Positions 51,707 to 59,623 of a DNA stretch of 64,000 nucleotides are shown piece by piece. Position 1 is the first letter of the stretch, and each line of letters opens with the position of its first letter. Both the position numbers and the translations under genes were made by a program. The stretch comes from Ktedonosporobacter rubrisoli (lineage in GTDB: Bacteria > Chloroflexota > Ktedonobacteria > Ktedonobacterales > Ktedonobacteraceae): NCBI RefSeq assembly GCF_004208415.1, contig NZ_CP035758.1, positions 7,254,001 through 7,318,000 on the forward strand. The letters run 5' to 3'. The notes under the pieces are model-generated. The model was not told the origin of the DNA and ran no database searches. It saw only the letters and a program-made list of their open reading frames with translations.

Positions 51707-51779
51707 TAGCGGGGGAAGGATTCGAACCTCCGACCTTTGGGTTATGAGCCCAACGAGCTAACCACTGCTCCACCCCGCG
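51707..51779 (-). tRNA. initiator tRNA-fMet (CAT), copy 2, CCA not encoded
   Basis: CGCGGGGTGGAGCAG start, anticodon arm TTGGG-CTCATAA-CCCAA with the three G-C pairs of initiators, T arm GGAGGTTCGAATCC. Positions 1 and 72 are C and T, a mismatch as needed by the formylase, though A72 is usual. The 3' end reads ...GCTA-TAAC, so CCA must be added. Confidence 0.92.
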
Positions 51780-51858
51780 TCGAACATCAGGTATACCAAC
51801 TGCAAGATAGCCTTACAGGACTCGCCTAACTTTCTTGCAGTAAGCATACAAGACTTGG

Positions 51859-51931
51859 TAGCGGGGGGAGGATTCGAACCTCCGACCTTTGGGTTATGAG
51901 CCCAACGAGCTAACCACTGCTCCACCCCGCG
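51859..51931 (-). tRNA. initiator tRNA-fMet (CAT), copy 1, CCA encoded
   Basis: Differs from copy 2 by a single base in the T stem (CCTCC instead of CCTTC). CCA is encoded at 51856-51858. The two genes are tandem on the minus strand, 79 nt apart, and probably share the terminator at 51643-51688. Confidence 0.93.
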
Positions 51932-52243
51932 TCGGCTTTGTTAGAATACAACATTCTTTGCGCCCTGTCAAGTAGTTGTTGCCCCACTTTGGAGTTTCTC
52001 GCCCCAATCTTACACAATTAGATGACGCCCCAGGGCGCATTTGAAGGGGCTTGCATAAGCCAGCCATTGCCTTTTGCCGCCTAGAAAAGCTCTTCCCTCT
52101 ATCTAGAGCTTCCCTATGCTCGCAGCAGGAAAGGGAAAGAGCAAATGGGAACATTGACAAACCCTTGCGTATTCTTGTATCCTGTAAATAAGGAATGATG
52201 TTTATTCAAAATTCTGGCTTGGCCAGTTAAGGAGGTGCAACAT

Positions 52244-52375
52244 ATGAAAAAGCACATAAATACATCGGCTGTGCTTGTATGCACCTTGTCTACCCCGCAA
52301 GGGGGTAATAAGCAAACGCCATATAGCCAGGCCTCAGACAACTTTCGCGACCTGCAGATATCTGGTACTTGCTAA
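52244..52375 (+). CDS. possible 43-residue peptide
   Basis: Frame MKKHINTSAVLVCTLSTPQG...FRDLQISGTC. It follows AAGGAGGTG 8 nt upstream, the best Shine-Dalgarno in the area, and ends cleanly. The peptide has a basic N-terminus, two Cys (residues 13 and 43, the last residue) and a Ser/Thr/Gln-rich centre. No signal peptide of full length and no known family recognised. It could be a modified-peptide precursor or a leader peptide, but neither is shown. A terminator was not seen; rsgA starts 107 nt later. Confidence 0.45.
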   Translation: MKKHINTSAVLVCTLSTPQGGNKQTPYSQASDNFRDLQISGTC

Positions 52376-52481
52376 TCAATGCTTGATAGCGGTAATGGCT
52401 TGCGCGCTTATTCCCTCCTCATGGTAGACATCACAAATACACTAGACAGTATCTTTTTATGTTCCTGGAGGGAAAAATATC

Positions 52482-53525
52482 TTGATCAACGATCCGGCAA
52501 TACTTACCGGGATAGTCTTAAGCGGCACGCATGGCATTTACGACGTCCATACCGATAATGGTATTCTGCGTTGTACGTTACGAGGAAAACTAAGAAAAGC
52601 CTTTGCGCGAACCCAATCCGCTAAATCTATAAGCAAGACTCGTCCCCGTCCCGACACACTGTATGCCACATCGTCATATCAACGTCGTGAGCGCATAGAA
52701 AAGCGCGATAGTAGTGAAACTCCCGTCCCCCCACGTCTATCAGTTGGCGATTATGTGAAATTACGCCAGCTCGATAACAGCAATGGCCTGATCGAAGAAA
52801 TATTGCCACGTCAGAGCGAATTGACGCGCAAGGACACAGCTTCAACGGCAAGAAAATCTATCCAGCAAACCATGTTGGCCAATCTCGATCAGGTAGTGAT
52901 CGTATTCGCGACAGCCGAGCCCGAGCCGCACTTTGGACTTCTCGACCGTTACCTGACTATCTGTGAGGCGGCAGAACTGAAAGCCTTGATCTGTCTGAAT
53001 AAAGTAGATCTGCCACATGGCGTTTCTGTAGAAGAGGCTGCGCAGCTCTACACCTCTCTGGGTTACACCGTCATCTGGAGCAGTACCCAGACAAACGAAG
53101 GTATTGAAACGCTACGCCTTTTGCTCAAGGACCACACTTCACTCTTCACCGGGCCATCCGGTGTAGGAAAATCATCGTTAGTCAACGCCTTGGAGCCCGG
53201 CATGGCCATACGCACAGGTCTGGTCAGCAGCGCCACCGGTAAGGGGCGCCACACAACCACCGGCTCACAGCTCTATCCGCTATCCACCGGCGGCTGGCTG
53301 GCCGATTCGGCCGGCATACGTGCGCTAGTAGCCTGGGACATTCCCGCCGAAGAACTGGCTGCCTGCTTCACTGAATTTCGTCCCTATCTTGACGAGTGCG
53401 AATACTCCGACTGCGCACATATCGATGAAGAGGGCTGTGCTATCATTCAGGCTGTCACTGATGGCGTGATTAGCGAACGGCGCTACAAAAGTTACGTACG
53501 CATGTATACAGAAGAAGAACGTTAA
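52482..53525 (+). CDS. rsgA: ribosome small-subunit-dependent GTPase A
   Basis: 347 residues. Circularly permuted GTPase: G4 LNKVDL, G5 region, G1 TGPSGVGKSS, G2 TGKGRHTT, G3 DSAGIR, and the C-terminal zinc motif CEYSDCAHIDEEGC. The N-terminal OB-fold carries an insert (about residues 40-85) rich in Arg/Ser/Thr, not found in short homologs. RsgA checks late 30S maturation. Start is TTG at 52482 with GGAGGG 9 nt upstream. Ends at a strong terminator. Confidence 0.92.
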   Translation: MINDPAILTGIVLSGTHGIYDVHTDNGILRCTLRGKLRKAFARTQSAKSISKTRPRPDTLYATSSYQRRERIEKRDSSETPVPPRLSVGDYVKLRQLDNSNGLIEEILPRQSELTRKDTASTARKSIQQTMLANLDQVVIVFATAEPEPHFGLLDRYLTICEAAELKALICLNKVDLPHGVSVEEAAQLYTSLGYTVIWSSTQTNEGIETLRLLLKDHTSLFTGPSGVGKSSLVNALEPGMAIRTGLVSSATGKGRHTTTGSQLYPLSTGGWLADSAGIRALVAWDIPAEELAACFTEFRPYLDECEYSDCAHIDEEGCAIIQAVTDGVISERRYKSYVRMYTEEER

Positions 53526-53527
53526 CA

Positions 53528-53560
53528 GGGGTAGCTCTTGTAGCTACCCCCTCTTTTTTA
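53528..53560 (+). terminator. terminator after rsgA
   Basis: GGGGTAGCT-CTTGT-AGCTACCCC, then CTCTTTTTTA. Confidence 0.85.
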
Positions 53561-53644
53561 AGACTTTCTGCTTATACCCCTAGAGTGATCACAGAATTTG
53601 GCTCACCATGGGCAAGTCCCATCTTTTTAAGACTTTCTGCTTAT
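53552..53644. repeat. two direct repeats at the rsgA/selA 3' ends
   Basis: TCTTTTT(T)AAGACTTTCTGCTTAT occurs at 53552-53575 and 53622-53644, with only one T run difference. The right copy includes the selA stop codon. A local duplication or recombination scar. Confidence 0.6.
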
Positions 53645-55029
53645 GGCCTCAGCGCCGTCGCCAGTGCTTGTACAAGCATATCATCCTGCTCATCAAGCAC
53701 AGTGCGCGGATCGAGAAGCAGCGAATTGCGCAAAATACGCGCCACGACAGGGATTGTTCCTATGCGCAAACGCCTGGCCAGCTCCTCCAAAGGAAGCGCG
53801 CAGCGGTCTGCATCAAGAGCTAAGAGCGTTGTAGGCAGCGTCTCACCTGGCAAGGAGCCACCACCAACTGTAGACTCTCCGCGCTGCACGCGCACCTCAA
53901 TACCTTGAGCCTGCAATTGAGCTGCCCAGCGCTTTGCCCGGCTGCTCAGGCGTTCCGGCTTCGCCGAAATCATCAGCCACACAGGAATATGCGTCTCAGC
54001 CTGCCCGCGCTGATAGTGACGTAACGTTGCCTCCAGGGCGGCCAGGGTCATCTTATCGATACGGACAGCGCGCATTAAAGGATGGCGAGCCAGGCGAGCA
54101 ATAATTTCTGCCTTGCCCACGATAATACCAGCCTGAGGGCCACCCAGAAGCTTATCGCCCGAGAAGCATACCACATCAGCGCCGGCCGCAATACTCTCCT
54201 GTGGCATTGGCTCGTGGGTCAGACCGTAGCGCTCACAATTGAGCAAGCAGCCGCTGCCGAGATCCTCCATTACCAGGAGCCCACGCTGACGTGCAAGCGC
54301 AACTAGCTCGACGAGCGCAGTCGACTCAGTAAAGCCAGTAATCAGAAAATTGCTGGGATGCACAGCCAGAAGCAAGGCAGTTTGTGCGGAGATTGCCGCC
54401 GCGTAGTCAGCAATGCGCGTACGATTGGTGGTACCTACTTCGACCAGCTGACAACCGCTCTGCCGCATAACATCGGGCACACGGAAGCCGCCGCCTATCT
54501 CCACAAGCTGCCCGCGAGAAATCACCACCTCACGTCCCATAGCCAGGGTACTCAAGCCTAAGAGAACCGCCGCCGCATTATTATTGGTCACAAGAGCCGC
54601 CTCGGCTCCGGTCAATTCGCGCAAAAGTGCTGCCGCATGCGTATGGCGAGAACCGCGCTCCCCAGCTTCCAGATCATATTCCAGGTTGGCATAGCCATGG
54701 GAGACATGTTCCACAGCCTGCAAAACATCCCGGCTGAGAGGGGCACGTCCAAGATTAGTATTGATAATCACGCCAGTAGCGTTAATAACGGGTCGTAGAT
54801 GTGGTTGCTGCTCGCGCAAGAGGAGTTGAGAGACCTCCTGCAACAGCATATCTGAGGAAGGACAGGACGCCCCCACACGCATGGCAGCCCGTGCCTGCTC
54901 CAGGCAAGAACGGATAGCCTGCAAAACCGGAGGTCGGGAAAAACTAGCCACTAACTGTTGAGCAGCAGCTGACTGCAACAATTCATCAACAGAGGGCAAC
55001 AGACGAAATTGATTTTGATCGACAGTCAT
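53641..55029 (-). CDS. selA: L-seryl-tRNA(Sec) selenium transferase
   Basis: About 462 residues from the ATG at 55029 (GGGGAG just upstream). PLP-dependent fold: INATGVIINTNLGRAPLS, GSRHTHAAALLRELTGAEAALVTNNNAAAVLLGLSTLA and the PLP lysine in VVCFSGDKLLGGPQAGIIVG. It changes Ser-tRNA(Sec) to Sec-tRNA(Sec) with selenophosphate. No selB, selD or selC is in the window. Its start lies 39 nt after the PemK-like gene on the same strand. Confidence 0.93.
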   Translation of the reverse strand: MTVDQNQFRLLPSVDELLQSAAAQQLVASFSRPPVLQAIRSCLEQARAAMRVGASCPSSDMLLQEVSQLLLREQQPHLRPVINATGVIINTNLGRAPLSRDVLQAVEHVSHGYANLEYDLEAGERGSRHTHAAALLRELTGAEAALVTNNNAAAVLLGLSTLAMGREVVISRGQLVEIGGGFRVPDVMRQSGCQLVEVGTTNRTRIADYAAAISAQTALLLAVHPSNFLITGFTESTALVELVALARQRGLLVMEDLGSGCLLNCERYGLTHEPMPQESIAAGADVVCFSGDKLLGGPQAGIIVGKAEIIARLARHPLMRAVRIDKMTLAALEATLRHYQRGQAETHIPVWLMISAKPERLSSRAKRWAAQLQAQGIEVRVQRGESTVGGGSLPGETLPTTLLALDADRCALPLEELARRLRIGTIPVVARILRNSLLLDPRTVLDEQDDMLVQALATALRP

Positions 55030-55068
55030 ATGCTCCCCTGGGCTCTCCCTATACTGCCACCACGCCAC

Positions 55069-55500
55069 TCAGTGCAACGAGTAGAACATAGTAATAGCCA
55101 GACTATTGGCCACCTTAGCCATAATAGCACGCAAATCCGCATCATTGAGTCTGCAGATAGCAAACTGATCGGCAAGCAGAGTACGTAGTACAGGATACAT
55201 CAACTCAGTCTTAACCAGGCTATCAGTATCAAGCAGGGGATAATCACGCTTTAAAAGCAAATGATGATAAGGACGGAGCTTGCCACGATATGAAGTCAAG
55301 GCGACGACATTAACGGCGCCAGCATGGCGGCAAAAAGGGTCGCCAGAGACTACAAGTGCAGGGTGCCAATCAAGGATGCGCTTCTCCTCGATACCAGGAG
55401 GTAACGAAGGATAACCGAAATTGACCCAATAGACCATGCCAAATTGCACTGGCGTTTGATAGGTCAGAGCATCCGGCGCAAGATCTGGTGGATGAGGCAT
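55069..55500 (-). CDS. PemK/MazF-like protein
   Basis: 143 residues: VQFGMVYWVNFGYPSLPPGIEEKRILDWHPALVVSGDPFCRHAGAVNVVALTSYRGK, later VKTELMYPVLRTLLADQFAICRLNDADLRAIMAKVANSL. This is the CcdB/PemK-like beta-barrel pattern of mRNA-cleaving toxins, with the late V-K-T-E/D segment expected for the family. It is longer than usual MazF (about 110). A small gene just upstream may be its antitoxin. selA follows in the same direction. Confidence 0.75.
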   Translation of the reverse strand: MPHPPDLAPDALTYQTPVQFGMVYWVNFGYPSLPPGIEEKRILDWHPALVVSGDPFCRHAGAVNVVALTSYRGKLRPYHHLLLKRDYPLLDTDSLVKTELMYPVLRTLLADQFAICRLNDADLRAIMAKVANSLAITMFYSLH

Positions 55501-55534
55501 GGTTTTACGTACTATTACATTCCTAATGTTCTAA

Positions 55535-55762
55535 CTACGGACGAGCAAAGGCCACTGAAGCAGTATAAGCTGGAGCTTCAGCAGGTTCGAGCTGCTTATG
55601 GAAGCAGGCACTGGTGAGAGACCAGGCGCGAGCAACGAGACTGAGACGCTCATCGCGTTCGTCCTGACTCTCTTCTTGAAGAGCCACAGCTATGAGTTCC
55701 ATATCACGCTGGTACTGCTCGCTAAGCAAGGAAGAACGGCTGAAGTCACAATTCGTCGCCAT
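55535..55762 (-). CDS. small protein upstream of PemK-like gene, candidate antitoxin
   Basis: 75 residues from the ATG at 55762 (GAGG 8 nt upstream); a 55804 start would be longer. Helical, acidic middle (LLSEQYQRDMELIAVALQEESQDERDERLSLVARAWSLTSACF). It lies 34 nt before the PemK-like gene on the same strand. No known antitoxin DNA-binding domain was recognised, so the pairing rests on position and size. A 16-bp palindrome lies 90 bases upstream. Confidence 0.5.
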   Translation of the reverse strand: MATNCDFSRSSLLSEQYQRDMELIAVALQEESQDERDERLSLVARAWSLTSACFHKQLEPAEAPAYTASVAFARP

Positions 55763-55851
55763 AGAAGCTACCTCATTAATTCCAAATGTCCAAATCGCCA
55801 TCAAGATTCAGGTAGCGGCATAACCGCCATGCAATCTGGTGGGGCTTTTTT

Positions 55852-55867
55852 TCTCCAACGTTGGAGA
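55852..55867. promoter_or_regulatory. perfect palindrome upstream of the PemK-like locus
   Basis: TCTCCAACGTTGGAGA, fully symmetric, 90 bases upstream of the small gene at 55762. A candidate operator for the toxin-antitoxin-like pair. Confidence 0.45.
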
Positions 55868-56291
55868 TTATACCAGCAATTTACGTAAGAAGCAATGCTT
55901 TTTGTTGTGACTTTTGTAGTTCAAGAGTAATACCTAATAGAATTTTTATAAGCTCCTTTGAGCTACAAAAAGAACTTCCTTGTAAATATAATAACATGCG
56001 AGGCAAGCATAGAGCTAGAGCAGCAGGTCTACTCAATGCTATTTATTTTTACAGCTTGCTAGCAGTCTTGTAGGAAATCAGTTAAGGTTTGCAGATTTCC
56101 ACGCCATAGCAGACCTACTAGAGCCAGCGGCTGAGAGCTGCTGCGCAAAAACTTCTTTCAACCTTGAGGGTAGCGCGTGCTGGAAAAGAGAGAAAGCGGG
56201 AAGATAGCAAGAGAGAGGAAGAGGACAGGCGGCTCAGATCGGCCTGTTAAGCAGACTTTCCCCGAATGCTGAGAATAGACTAAAAAAATGC
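55868..56291. other. intergenic stretch, no gene seen
   Basis: About 420 bases before the tRNA-Tyr promoter, with no convincing frame. A few short hairpins are present. Confidence 0.4.
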
Positions 56292-56320
56292 TTGACACGG
56301 CACACAGTGTCGGCTATAAT
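56292..56320 (+). promoter_or_regulatory. consensus sigma-70 promoter of the tRNA-tuf operon
   Basis: TTGACA (56292-56297), 17 nt, TATAAT (56315-56320): both boxes perfect. It lies 52 nt upstream of tRNA-Tyr and presumably drives tRNA-Tyr, tRNA-Thr and tuf. Confidence 0.9.
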
Positions 56321-56372
56321 GTGTTCCGTCGATCACTCAGAACGAACTGGCGTGGCTAGCGAGTTCTCACCG

Positions 56373-56453
56373 GGGCAGTTACCAAAGCGGTCAAATGGGA
56401 CTGACTGTAAATCAGTTGCGAAAGCTTCGGAGGTTCGAATCCTCCACTGCCCA
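56373..56453 (+). tRNA. tRNA-Tyr (anticodon GTA)
   Basis: Class II tRNA of about 81 nt: acceptor GGGCAGT/ACTGCCC, anticodon stem CTGAC..TGTAAAT..CAG with GTA, long variable arm (TGCGAAAGCTTC), T arm GGAGGTTCGAATCCTCC, CCA encoded at 56454-56456. Confidence 0.92.
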
Positions 56454-56485
56454 CCAGATCCAATATGGATGGTGTGGTATGATTG

Positions 56486-56557
56486 GCCCGTGTGGCGCAG
56501 CGGTAGCGCACAGTCTTGGTAAGACTGGGGTCATGGGTTCGATTCCCATCACGGGCT
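56486..56557 (+). tRNA. tRNA-Thr (anticodon GGT)
   Basis: 72-nt cloverleaf: acceptor GCCCGTG/CACGGGC, D arm GGCGCAGCGGTAGCGC, anticodon CAGTC-TTGGTAA-GACTG with GGT, T arm ATGGGTTCGATTCCCAT. CCA is not encoded (CCC follows). Confidence 0.92.
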
Positions 56558-56824
56558 CCCGTGGTTTCTGAATGATGTTGGGGCTGATCTTCTTCAAGCT
56601 TCCATCTTCACGAAAATCCGCGTAGGACGTATAAAAAAGCTTTAGCTGCCGTCTTCTGAATTGATCGTCACTTCCTTCAATTAATCAGGTATCTTTGGAA
56701 GATTTTCACAATATCTCGACGATCAGGCTATCAGGGGACGGCTGCTGCATGTCTATACCCATTGCCATCTGATCGCCACTTTAGGGTTACAGATTTGGAT
56801 TGCAAAAGGAGCCCCAGTTAGGAA
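56558..56824. other. leader between tRNA-Thr and tuf
   Basis: About 270 bases without a gene. Presumably the processed 5' leader of tuf. No terminator was found, which supports cotranscription with the tRNAs. Confidence 0.45.
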
Positions 56825-58030
56825 ATGGCTAAGAAGAAGTTTGAGCGGACAAAACCGCATGTGAACGTGGGAACCATTGGACACATTGACCACGGCAAGA
56901 CGACCCTGACGGCGGCTATCACCAAGGTGCTAGCTTCTGCTCAACTTGCCAAATACGCCGCCTTCGACAGCATCGACAAGGCGCCTGAAGAGCGCGAGCG
57001 TGGCATCACCATCGCCATCGCGCACCTGGAATACGAGACCGAGAAACGCCACTATGCCCACGTGGACTGCCCCGGACACGCCGACTACATCAAGAATATG
57101 ATCACCGGCGCCGCCCAGATGGATGGCGCGATCCTGGTCGTGAGCGCTCCTGATGGCCCCATGCCTCAGACCCGCGAGCACATCCTGCTCGCTCACCAGG
57201 TCAACGTCCCGGCCATGGTCGTCTTCCTCAACAAAGTCGACATGCTCGAAGACGAAGAGTTGCTCGAACTCGTCGAGCTGGAAGTGCGCGAACTGCTCTC
57301 TAAGAACAGCTTCCCCGGCGATGATGTCCCCGTCGTTCGTGGCTCCGCCCTCAAAGCTCTTGAAAGCAAAGGCGATCTCTCGCGCAACGATCCTGCCGCC
57401 AAGTGCATCTGGGAGCTCATGGATCAAGTGGATAGCTACATCCCCACTCCTGAGCGTCCTCTTGACAAGCCCTTCCTCATGCCCGTCGAAGACGTCTTCG
57501 GCATTAAGGGACGCGGCACTGTGGCCACTGGTCGTATCGAGCGTGGCAGCGTCAAGACCGGTGAGAACGTTGAGATCGTGGGCATGAAAGAAGAGAGCCG
57601 CACCGTCGTGGTCACTGGCGTCGAGATGTTCCAGAAGACCCTTGACGAAGGCCTTGCCGGCGACAACGTGGGCTGTCTGCTCCGTGGGGTTGAGCGCACC
57701 GACATCGAGCGTGGGCAGGTGCTTGCCAAGCCCGGCTCCATCAAGCCGCACAAGACCTTCCTGGCGCAGGTCTACGTGCTCTCCAAGGAAGAGGGAGGCC
57801 GACATACCCCCTTCTTCAACGGCTATCGCCCCCAGTTCTATGTGCGCACCACTGACGTCACCGGCGCCATTAAGCTGCCCGAAGGCGTCGAGATGGTCAT
57901 GCCGGGCGACAATATCGAGATGACCGTCGAGCTGATCCAGCCTGTCGCCATGGAAGAAGGCGTCTCCTTCGCCATCCGTGAAGGTGGCCGCACCGTTGGC
58001 GCTGGTGTCTGCACCAAGGTCATAGCTTAA
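56825..58030 (+). CDS. tuf: elongation factor Tu
   Basis: 401 residues. G1 GHIDHGKTT, switch II DCPGHADY, G4 NKVD, G5 SALKAL; domains 2 and 3 (GRGTVATGRIERG, FRPQFYVRTTDVTGAI-like YRPQFYVRTTDVTGAI). It carries aminoacyl-tRNA to the ribosome. Strong codon bias to C-ending codons, unlike the accessory genes in this window. GGAG 10-15 nt upstream. Followed by a hairpin (58050-58080) that may reduce read-through to rpmG. Confidence 0.97.
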   Translation: MAKKKFERTKPHVNVGTIGHIDHGKTTLTAAITKVLASAQLAKYAAFDSIDKAPEERERGITIAIAHLEYETEKRHYAHVDCPGHADYIKNMITGAAQMDGAILVVSAPDGPMPQTREHILLAHQVNVPAMVVFLNKVDMLEDEELLELVELEVRELLSKNSFPGDDVPVVRGSALKALESKGDLSRNDPAAKCIWELMDQVDSYIPTPERPLDKPFLMPVEDVFGIKGRGTVATGRIERGSVKTGENVEIVGMKEESRTVVVTGVEMFQKTLDEGLAGDNVGCLLRGVERTDIERGQVLAKPGSIKPHKTFLAQVYVLSKEEGGRHTPFFNGYRPQFYVRTTDVTGAIKLPEGVEMVMPGDNIEMTVELIQPVAMEEGVSFAIREGGRTVGAGVCTKVIA

Positions 58031-58049
58031 GAAATGTTTCAAAGGTTGA

Positions 58050-58080
58050 GTGGGTACAGAATCTGTACCCACCGCTTTTC
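58050..58080 (+). terminator. hairpin after tuf
   Basis: GTGGGTACAG-AAT-CTGTACCCAC followed by CGCTTTTCC. It lies between tuf and rpmG, so partial termination is likely. Confidence 0.6.
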
Positions 58081-58144
58081 CATATAAGAGCCATTCTATT
58101 ATCGAAAGGCAAGCCAGGCCTCATTAGGAGAACGGAGAAAGATT

Positions 58145-58315
58145 ATGGCTAGTAAAGGCAAAGAGAATCGCATTGTAGTAACGCTGGCTTGCACAACTTG
58201 CAAAAGCCGCAACTACACTACCTCGAAGAATAAGAAGAACAATCCAGAGCGTCTTGAGTTCCGGAAATTCTGTAACACCTGTCGTGTACATGCGCCTCAT
58301 CGTGAAACCAAGTAG
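58145..58315 (+). CDS. rpmG: 50S ribosomal protein bL33
   Basis: 56 residues: MASKGKENRIVVTLACTTCKSRNYTTSKNKKNNPERLEFRKFCNTCRVHAPHRETK. Both CxxC pairs are kept, so this is the zinc-binding form. GGAGAACGGAGA upstream of ATG 58145. It is a short gene in the usual place before secE. The protein sits on the large subunit near the E site. Confidence 0.93.
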   Translation: MASKGKENRIVVTLACTTCKSRNYTTSKNKKNNPERLEFRKFCNTCRVHAPHRETK

Positions 58316-58384
58316 ATAGTAGGGTACTATATTACTAGTAGGTAATGCTAGCGAAAGGTCACTGCTGATCAAGAAAGGTTGAAC

Positions 58385-58786
58385 GTGGCAAGCAAAATGG
58401 CCGAAAAGAAGAAAAATGCTAGCCGGAGTCAGGTGGCTGACGTAAAAGCTCGCAACAGCGAGAAAGAGCAGTCCACCAGGAGTGCGAAGGCAGCTTCCCG
58501 CGATGAGCGCAAAGAGAGCTCAAAGCGTGATAACAGGTCGAAGCAGCGCAGTAGTAGCGCCAAGGCGCCATCTCCGCTTGTGCTACGCTTTCGCAACAGT
58601 GCAATAGGCCGCTTTATCATCGAGGCCTATTACGAGCTCCGTCATAAGGTGACATGGCCCACCTTCGAAGAAGCCAGAAATATGACGATTGCCGTCATTG
58701 CTCTTTCAGCCGTGATTGGAGGAATACTAGCCATAGAAGACTTCGGGCTTTATCACCTCGTCCTTCTTATTAGTGGCGGTAAATAG
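58385..58786 (+). CDS. secE: preprotein translocase subunit SecE
   Basis: 133 residues from GTG 58385 (AAAGG 7 nt upstream; a TTG at 58379 is in frame). The first 60 residues are a Lys/Ser/Arg-rich extension, then the conserved YYELRHKVTWPTFEEARNMT amphipathic helix and one membrane helix (IAVIALSAVIGGILAIEDF). It holds the SecY channel together. Position between rpmG and nusG confirms it. Confidence 0.92.
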   Translation: MASKMAEKKKNASRSQVADVKARNSEKEQSTRSAKAASRDERKESSKRDNRSKQRSSSAKAPSPLVLRFRNSAIGRFIIEAYYELRHKVTWPTFEEARNMTIAVIALSAVIGGILAIEDFGLYHLVLLISGGK

Positions 58787-58803
58787 CTTCGTCGCTGGAA
58801 TTT

Positions 58804-59391
58804 ATGAAGGGAAATGCCGTGGTTACTGAACATACCAGTGAGAACGGACAGACTAACCAACCTGAGCGTGCCTGGTATGCCATACATACGTACTCAGGTT
58901 ATGAAAACAAGGTAAAGAGCCATCTCGAAGCACGTATCGCGTCAATGGATATGCGTAACAAGATATTCCGCGTCATCGTGCCGATGGAAGAAGAGGTGGA
59001 AATTAAACAGGGGCAGCGGCGTACAGTACAGCGCAAGGTCTTTCCTGGCTATGTGCTCGTAGAGATGATCATGAGTGATGAAGCCTGGTATGTTGTACGT
59101 AATACCCCTGGTGTTACAAGCTTTGTAGGCTCTGGGACACGTCCGGTGCCCCTTCAGGAACACGAGATAAAGACAATCCTGAAACAAGTCACGAAAGAGT
59201 CGGATAAGCCTAAGGCTAAGGTTAGCTTCTCTAAAGGCCAGAATGTACGTGTGATTGATGGCCCGTTCACCGAGTTTATTGGCACAGTCAGTGATATAAA
59301 CCTGGATCGCAATAAGGTCACTGTACTTGTCTCGTTTTTTGGGCGTGAGACTCCGGTGGTGTTGGATTTCCTCCAGGTTGAAAAAATCTAA
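58804..59391 (+). CDS. nusG: transcription termination/antitermination protein NusG
   Basis: 195 residues: RAWYAIHTYSGYENKVKSHLEARI (NGN domain), RKVFPGYVLVEMIMSDEAWYVVRNTPGVTSFVG, and C-terminal KOW domain FSKGQNVRVIDGPFTEFIGTVSDINLDRNKVTVLVSFFGRETPVVLDF. It links RNA polymerase with the ribosome or Rho. ATG 58804 has no good site; GTG 58819, 6 nt after AAGGGA, is an alternative start. Follows secE by 17 nt. Confidence 0.95.
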   Translation: MKGNAVVTEHTSENGQTNQPERAWYAIHTYSGYENKVKSHLEARIASMDMRNKIFRVIVPMEEEVEIKQGQRRTVQRKVFPGYVLVEMIMSDEAWYVVRNTPGVTSFVGSGTRPVPLQEHEIKTILKQVTKESDKPKAKVSFSKGQNVRVIDGPFTEFIGTVSDINLDRNKVTVLVSFFGRETPVVLDFLQVEKI

Positions 59392-59537
59392 GGACCGGCT
59401 CAGGCTGATCCAGATCTCTATCTACACGGTCATGCCCGAGGCATGGCTGCATGGTTATCTTGCATATTCGTGGATGCTGCTATGCATGTGAGTGGGGTAG
59501 GAAGAGGGCTATGCGCAGAGCTATTCTGCAGCACCGC

Positions 59538-59565
59538 TTGACAATGCCCCTTAGACGAATATGGA
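59538..59565 (+). promoter_or_regulatory. possible promoter before rplK
   Basis: TTGACA (59538-59543), 16 nt, then TATGGA. The 230-base gap between nusG and rplK would suit a separate promoter for the ribosomal protein genes, but the -10 box is poor. Confidence 0.35.
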
Positions 59566-59623
59566 ACACTTGTGCTTTGCATTTATCTGAATGTCAGATG
59601 ATTTCTGAGGAGTTTGAAATACA

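Noticed and set aside
51707..51931. twin CAT tRNAs as elongator tRNA-Met or tRNA-Ile2
   Set aside because: The CGCGGGGTGGAGCAG start, GGG/CCC anticodon stem and unpaired 1-72 position are initiator features.
56930..58072. 380-codon minus-strand frame opposite tuf
   Set aside because: Antisense shadow caused by strong codon bias of tuf; the His/Asp/Gly-rich translation is typical of such shadows.
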